A stretch of DNA of 27,210 nt, from contig JADGJC010000442.1 of assembly GCA_027596075.1 (NCBI GenBank), forward strand, positions 1 to 27,210, read 5' to 3'. The DNA comes from Rhizophlyctis rosea. Lineage: Eukaryota > Chytridiomycota > Chytridiomycetes > Rhizophlyctidales > Rhizophlyctidaceae. Below, one piece after another: positions 22,901-27,210 of the stretch. Numbering within the stretch: position 1 is the first letter of the stretch; each line of letters begins with the position of its first letter. A model generated the notes under the pieces. It did not search any database. It was not told the DNA's origin and worked only from the letters and a program-made list of their open reading frames with translations. Position numbers and translations under genes: made by a program.

Positions 22901-23253
22901 CAAACCCGTCATCCTCATCACCAGACCGCTTCGCCGCTGCCGCATTCCAATGCCCCGTCCTCTCGCTTACCGGTGACCTCCCCGCGCAAAAGTACATCAT
23001 GATCTTGAAACATCCACATACACGAGAGCAGCGGTTCTTTGGGGAGGCGAGTGGGAAGCAGACTGTTCGGACGAATATGGTTAGTCGGGAGTCTAGGTGT
23101 ATGTTTGCCGTGGAGACGGAAGAAGGGGAAAGGAGTTGGAACCAGATCGTTCTTGCTGCTGTGGTGTTTGTTGCTATCACTGGTGGAGAGGATGCTATCA
23201 AGGACGGAAAGGCATTAGCGGAAGCCAGGGCTATCAGTGGGTGGGGACTCTAG
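16939..23253 (+). CDS. Very large FHA-domain protein, possible C-terminal barrel
   Basis: The exons are 16939-21510, 21630-21816, 21889-21982, 22067-22093, 22177-22443 and 22506-23253; all phases agree, giving 1964 aa. Introns are 62-119 nt, GT-AG. Residues 1-140 are mostly helical and unrecognised. About 150-1450 is disordered, with Pro/Ser/Thr blocks alternating with Glu/Gly/Val blocks. The FHA domain (about 1480-1600) shows GR (1493-1494), SRNH (1512-1515) and D-x-GSNSGTFVNG (1529-1540), then a VQLG and CVKM ending like SLMAP/Vps64/Far proteins; it should bind phosphothreonine. Residues 1675-1964 have alternating strands (GTEVFSV, RRLITIQD, AFVITSATG, YIMILKHP) and a hydrophobic helix near 1930-1941, suggestive of a tubby/LURP-like barrel, split by a Ser/Pro insert. 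The start ATG has G at +4. The FHA call is firm; the barrel is a hypothesis. Confidence 0.9.
18823..18984 (+). repeat. Three tandem 18-residue repeats in the FHA protein
   Basis: Residues 629-646, 647-664 and 665-682 align without gaps. Each carries APILQKK or a variant (APILQRK, APLLERK) followed by a Gly at a fixed place. Conservation is stronger in protein than in DNA, suggesting selection or age rather than a fresh duplication. They sit in the disordered middle and may be a short linear binding motif. Confidence 0.75.
22067..22093 (+). other. 27-nt microexon of the FHA gene
   Basis: It is flanked by an acceptor (CGATTCTAG with a GCTAAT branch site just upstream) and a donor GTAAGC. Skipping it removes nine codons and keeps the frame, so it could be alternatively spliced. 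Without splicing, the preceding frame would stop at a TAG at 21984-21986. Confidence 0.65.
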
Positions 23254-26200
23254 GGTAGAGAGCGCACTGGATAAGATGGATTGGGGACAAGGTTTGATGC
23301 TGATATCCTCTGATTAGGTATTTGAGGGACTGAATTGTATAAATGGGTACTGCATTCTGCCGGACGTTCTTTCAGCGTTGTGAGCTTTCTACAGCTGGCA
23401 ACAAAAAAACATTCGCTCCGTCGATTGGATTTGTGCGGCGCAATGCATCCTTCACTTTGACGTCATTTCACGTTGAAACTCTATAATGAAAATGCCATTT
23501 GGCGACAACAGAAGTAGCTTTCCTACCCTGAGCTCCGTGTCATGCAGTGTGGGACAAGTCGGTGAAAGAAGAACGGAAAGCTATGCGCATCGACCCTTGT
23601 GTGACGGCTTGGCTCAAATGAATTGGAAAGGCAGTGACGATGAGGTGATGAATGAGTCGACATTGTTTTGATGACACTCAGTAGGCCGGAACAGCTGGTG
23701 GTCGACTCAGGGGTTTCTCGGTCACCAGTGAATTATGAGTTCCCGGCATACAGTATGAAGTGCTGATTGCACCTGAGAAGGCAGTCAGGTTGCTACCCGC
23801 CCGTTGAACATTTGAATAAAACTCCCTTTTTGATTGGGATGGAAAAAACATCATCATGAACATACCACGCGCAAGAGCCTACCGGTCTTATTCATGGTCA
23901 GGGATATGAGGCTGCCTACCGCGGCATCTCAACACCGCCCCTGATCCGCGCAGACTACTCTCGATAATTTATGGGATGTCGCCATGTCATCGATGAATTC
24001 TCGATTCTTTTGGTGCGAGTTGCGTAATATCGAACAAGAGGGAAGTCCAACCAAAAAAACCATCTCAAGCCGCTCAATTTTTTGAATATCGGGATTGGTA
24101 TGATTAACCGGTCTCCATATGGGCTTAATGTGCAGAACCAATTGCGCAGAATAAGGGAGTTAGAAGATGTATATTGTGTGGAGTGATGATTCAGGTTGCA
24201 TCCTGACATCTGACACACAACTGGACCATTCCCTTCATTCTAGTTCTCGTTGCAGCAATATGTGCGTACGGCATCTGATGCGGGATCCTTTGGTCAGCAA
24301 TTTCCACTTTTCTGGGTTAAATATGTGGGTCTATGATGCAGTTGCGAGTGATTGCTTCTTGCAACGCAATCTTGACTTGCGAGCCTTAGCATGGGATTTC
24401 CTTCAAAAGGATATTTTGGAGGATCAACCACTTGCACGCATTTCCACTTGCCGTGTTATCAGCCGTTATGACTGGTTGGGCTACCCGGCGATCTGATTTC
24501 CTTGGCATCCCTCCTTCTCAAGGTTGTTGGCCCGGTCAATTCCATTGGAGTTGAACTACTCTTTCAGCTTCTACTTCGACCATCGTATCTCAATCTCTAG
24601 CCAAGCGTCACGGTCAGGGATGAAGAACAATTCATCAAGAATTTCACCAGCGGAGCTCTGTCTTTTCGACGATATGCCACCAATGGAGAAGTGATCTCCA
24701 CATTTGACAGCGTTGCAAAGTTCTGACCTTTATACAGTTGACGATTGGTCAAGTTGATCATGCCAGTGATTGCCACTTTCAGAAATGACTCGAAGCAAAA
24801 ATGTGAACGTGTGGCTTCACGCACTCGAAACCACTTACAATGATGAGGTGGGAACATATGGTGTGCATTCACGTTCTTTGCTGGATCATACCACACACCC
24901 ATTCGCGAACTGAAAATGTCCGTGGCAGTACAACGCAACAACCAATTGGATGGTGAATACTGTAAATGATTGATGTCAGGGAGATATTGTAAGCCAAAGA
25001 TCACTGTGGCTACGCCACGGGCCCTACCTGGATGCGCGGGTTTGCACACATCTGTTTGAACGTCGAGCAGTGCATTGGTGTGGGGTGCTCTGTGGCCCTT
25101 TCCTGATTCTACTAATACATTCTGCTGTGGTGGAAGGAAGGGGAACGGAAGGGAGACTCCGCATTTATTCAGGCTGGATGCAGGCATATTGGACTAAGGG
25201 CAAAAGTGTTCTGGGGAACTACCTAGCATCTATATAGACAGTAGGATAACACTGCAATCATGTGCAATACCTCCTGGACCATGCAAAGAAGTCAAATACT
25301 CCCCCTTTTAATGGTGTGGTTTTCTTTTTCCATACAACGGCATATCAATTTGCCTGTCCCTCTTGCTGTCGAACGCAGAGTGAGATACCATCCAAGATTT
25401 ATAAGCGAGGATTCGACCCACTGGTGCATCTATATTTGATTGTCAGGGGATGATTCACTATTGGAAACTTTACCTACATTCTAAATCCCACTCGAAATAC
25501 CCAGACAAAAAATACCTGCTTTAAGATGCCAAATGTGAGTTCGAGAACATGTCCCACTTGAACGTTGCGGTTTCTTTCTCGCGAAATTCATGCCGCTCAT
25601 CATGAGCAAAAGCATTCAAAATTGGAATGGCCCGCGACCAGACTCAATTTTTGACAATCTGGAGAACCCCATCATGCAAAAGTGTTTCGAAAGTGGTAGC
25701 ATCATCAAAATGCGCTTGCCCGCATCCAAGGTCATTTTCGGTCAACAAACGACGTTTGCAGTTTTGTCATCTCCAATTCGTCATTTGGGCCTCCATTGTA
25801 CAACCTGGTGTATTCTGAGGGTGGTCCGATGCCACAACTTTCGATACAATGACTATAAATTGAAAGCGGGTATAGTAGATGATGATACCAAAGAGTGTGG
25901 ACTTGTGGACTGCGCAGCTCGAAGCCATCCCCCTGAACGGCTGATTGAATGATTGAGATGTGTGGACGATTGATGATCCCAGCCATTCCATGTAAGATGT
26001 TTGTACGGACATTCGGAACACCTACTTAGCATGACTGTTTGAGCGGGAAAAAACGAGCCGTACTGAGAGTTAGGCAGAGGATGATTTCATGCGCCTAAGC
26101 GCAAGCTGCTTCAGAATCATGTTGTCATTGGTGGGGCGAAACTCGGCCTTTTACTGACTTACCATGCCAACGTATTGTCTGAAGTTCATAACAGCAGTCT

Positions 26201-27210
26201 TCATTGGCGGCTTGAAAAAGGTCGCACGCATACTGCTTCAAATTGATGTCATTTACTATTGTACGAGACCGACAAAGGCGCGGACATGTTGATTCGTACA
26301 ATCGTACCTGCTACTCCTTGTTCGCGTTGTCATTGGCAAATCCAAGCTGGATAACAATCTTCGGTGTTGTGGATTTAAAAGAATGATAAACATGATTTGC
26401 AAAACATTAGTTGAGATGTTATATCGCTTCCTTTTCCACGGCACACGCGATTCTATACATTGTACGCATTTCGTACTGCATCTTGTGTATGAATCTCCCG
26501 TCCTCGATCACGACGCCAGGTCCCTTTTCTGTATCTGAGAGCTCAGTGTATATGGGTGTGAAGTGTATATGTTAGGAGCTCTCAAGAGGGAAAAACATCG
26601 GGCGTATCGGTTCCTACTATCACCCAGATTGGGACAGTCTAGCTCAACCGAAGAAGTTAATGGTGACCATGAGGTTTTGAGTCGCTGGGGTTTGTTATGA
26701 TGACCCGCATCGCGACTCGCTCGGCGCCAACTTTGAGTGAATTTTCACCCAGTGGCGAAAATGTGAACTGCAAACCTGTTGTAAAGCACCTGACTGCCAA
26801 CGTCACAGACCGTGAAAGACGGTGCTGCCCGCTCATCAATGCATCTGTATGGGATTTCCCTTTTTGTTGCAACGAAGATAGATTCATCTCAAATGTAGCA
26901 AGTACGAGAACCTGTCGGTCCTATCAGCAGTAAGCCCTGTATCGCTACATAGCATAAACGTCCGGCGATGGAGCGCTCGGTCGTGTCAATTATTTTTCAG
27001 TGTCAGTTCTGGGTCAATGCCGAACACTTGAAACACGACAACATGCAATGTGGCGCACCAACGATGTAGGATCTTCAACGGAGGTGGAGCCCTTCAGCGA
27101 ACTCGTGAAGTGGAAATTGAGGAATCGACTTTCATTGATGAGGGTTGCGGGTAAGGCCTGTCATCCAGGGAGCTCAACACTGTCCAGAAATGTCAAAAAC
27201 AGTTCGAGTT
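23254..27210. other. 3' stretch without a recognised gene
   Basis: It begins with the 3' untranslated region of the FHA gene. AATAAA occurs at 23816-23821, about 560 nt past the stop, which is far for a poly(A) signal. The longest open frame is 24597-25187 on the minus strand, listed separately. Nothing else matched a domain, RNA gene or repeat I know. Confidence 0.5.
24597..25187 (-). CDS. Weak candidate ORF, unrecognised (196 aa)
   Basis: This is an ATG-started frame of 196 codons, the longest ATG-started one outside the convincing genes. The product has scattered Cys/His/Trp and no recognised domain, signal peptide or membrane helix. It lacks the C-rich to G-rich pattern of the convincing genes. 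An open frame this long is somewhat unlikely by chance in the window but not decisive, and no splice partners were found. Confidence 0.2.
   Translation of the reverse strand: MPASSLNKCGVSLPFPFLPPQQNVLVESGKGHRAPHTNALLDVQTDVCKPAHPGRARGVATVIFGLQYLPDINHLQYSPSNWLLRCTATDIFSSRMGVWYDPAKNVNAHHMFPPHHCKWFRVREATRSHFCFESFLKVAITGMINLTNRQLYKGQNFATLSNVEITSPLVAYRRKDRAPLVKFLMNCSSSLTVTLG

Noticed and set aside
25400..25420. Possible B box (GGATTCGACCC) of a tRNA gene
   Set aside because: It has no A box upstream and no paired acceptor arms.

Overview
The window reads as nuclear DNA of a fungus, possibly an early-diverging one. The recognisable genes are split by short spliceosomal introns (about 60-120 nt, GT/AG ends, CTAAT- or TAAC-like branch sites). 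They code for Ser/Pro/Thr-rich disordered proteins, and gene density is low. There are no operons, bacterial ribosome-binding sites, rRNA, tRNA, CRISPR or transposase signatures that I can defend. The species cannot be named from the sequence.

Layout. Positions 1-8160: about 8 kb with no gene I recognise. Positions 8161-9157, minus strand: a four-exon gene for the RNA polymerase II subunit Rpb9, with both zinc ribbons; I rebuilt it by hand because no exon is longer than 184 nt. Positions 9158-13062: mostly unassigned, with two weak candidate exon clusters (9255-9860 and 10899-11210). Positions 13063-13395, plus strand: a 110-residue Ser-rich protein with a TATA-like box and a probable 5' leader intron. 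Positions 14159-16197, minus strand: a pleckstrin-homology-like protein in six exons (498 aa in my model). Positions 16939-23253, plus strand: a 1964-aa FHA-domain protein in six exons, with a long disordered middle and a C-terminal part that may be a tubby/LURP-like barrel. Positions 23254-27210: no recognised gene.

The PH and FHA genes are transcribed away from each other from a shared 741-bp spacer. One is a possible membrane-lipid-binding protein; the other is a phosphothreonine reader whose FHA resembles the SLMAP/Vps64/Far class and which may carry a lipid-binding type of barrel. A shared pathway is only a guess. Rpb9 is a core transcription subunit with no visible link to them.

The two most unusual things are the FHA plus barrel-like architecture, and a repeated saw-tooth of base composition inside genes: coding strands switch from strongly C-rich to strongly G-rich, each gene ending on a G-rich block.
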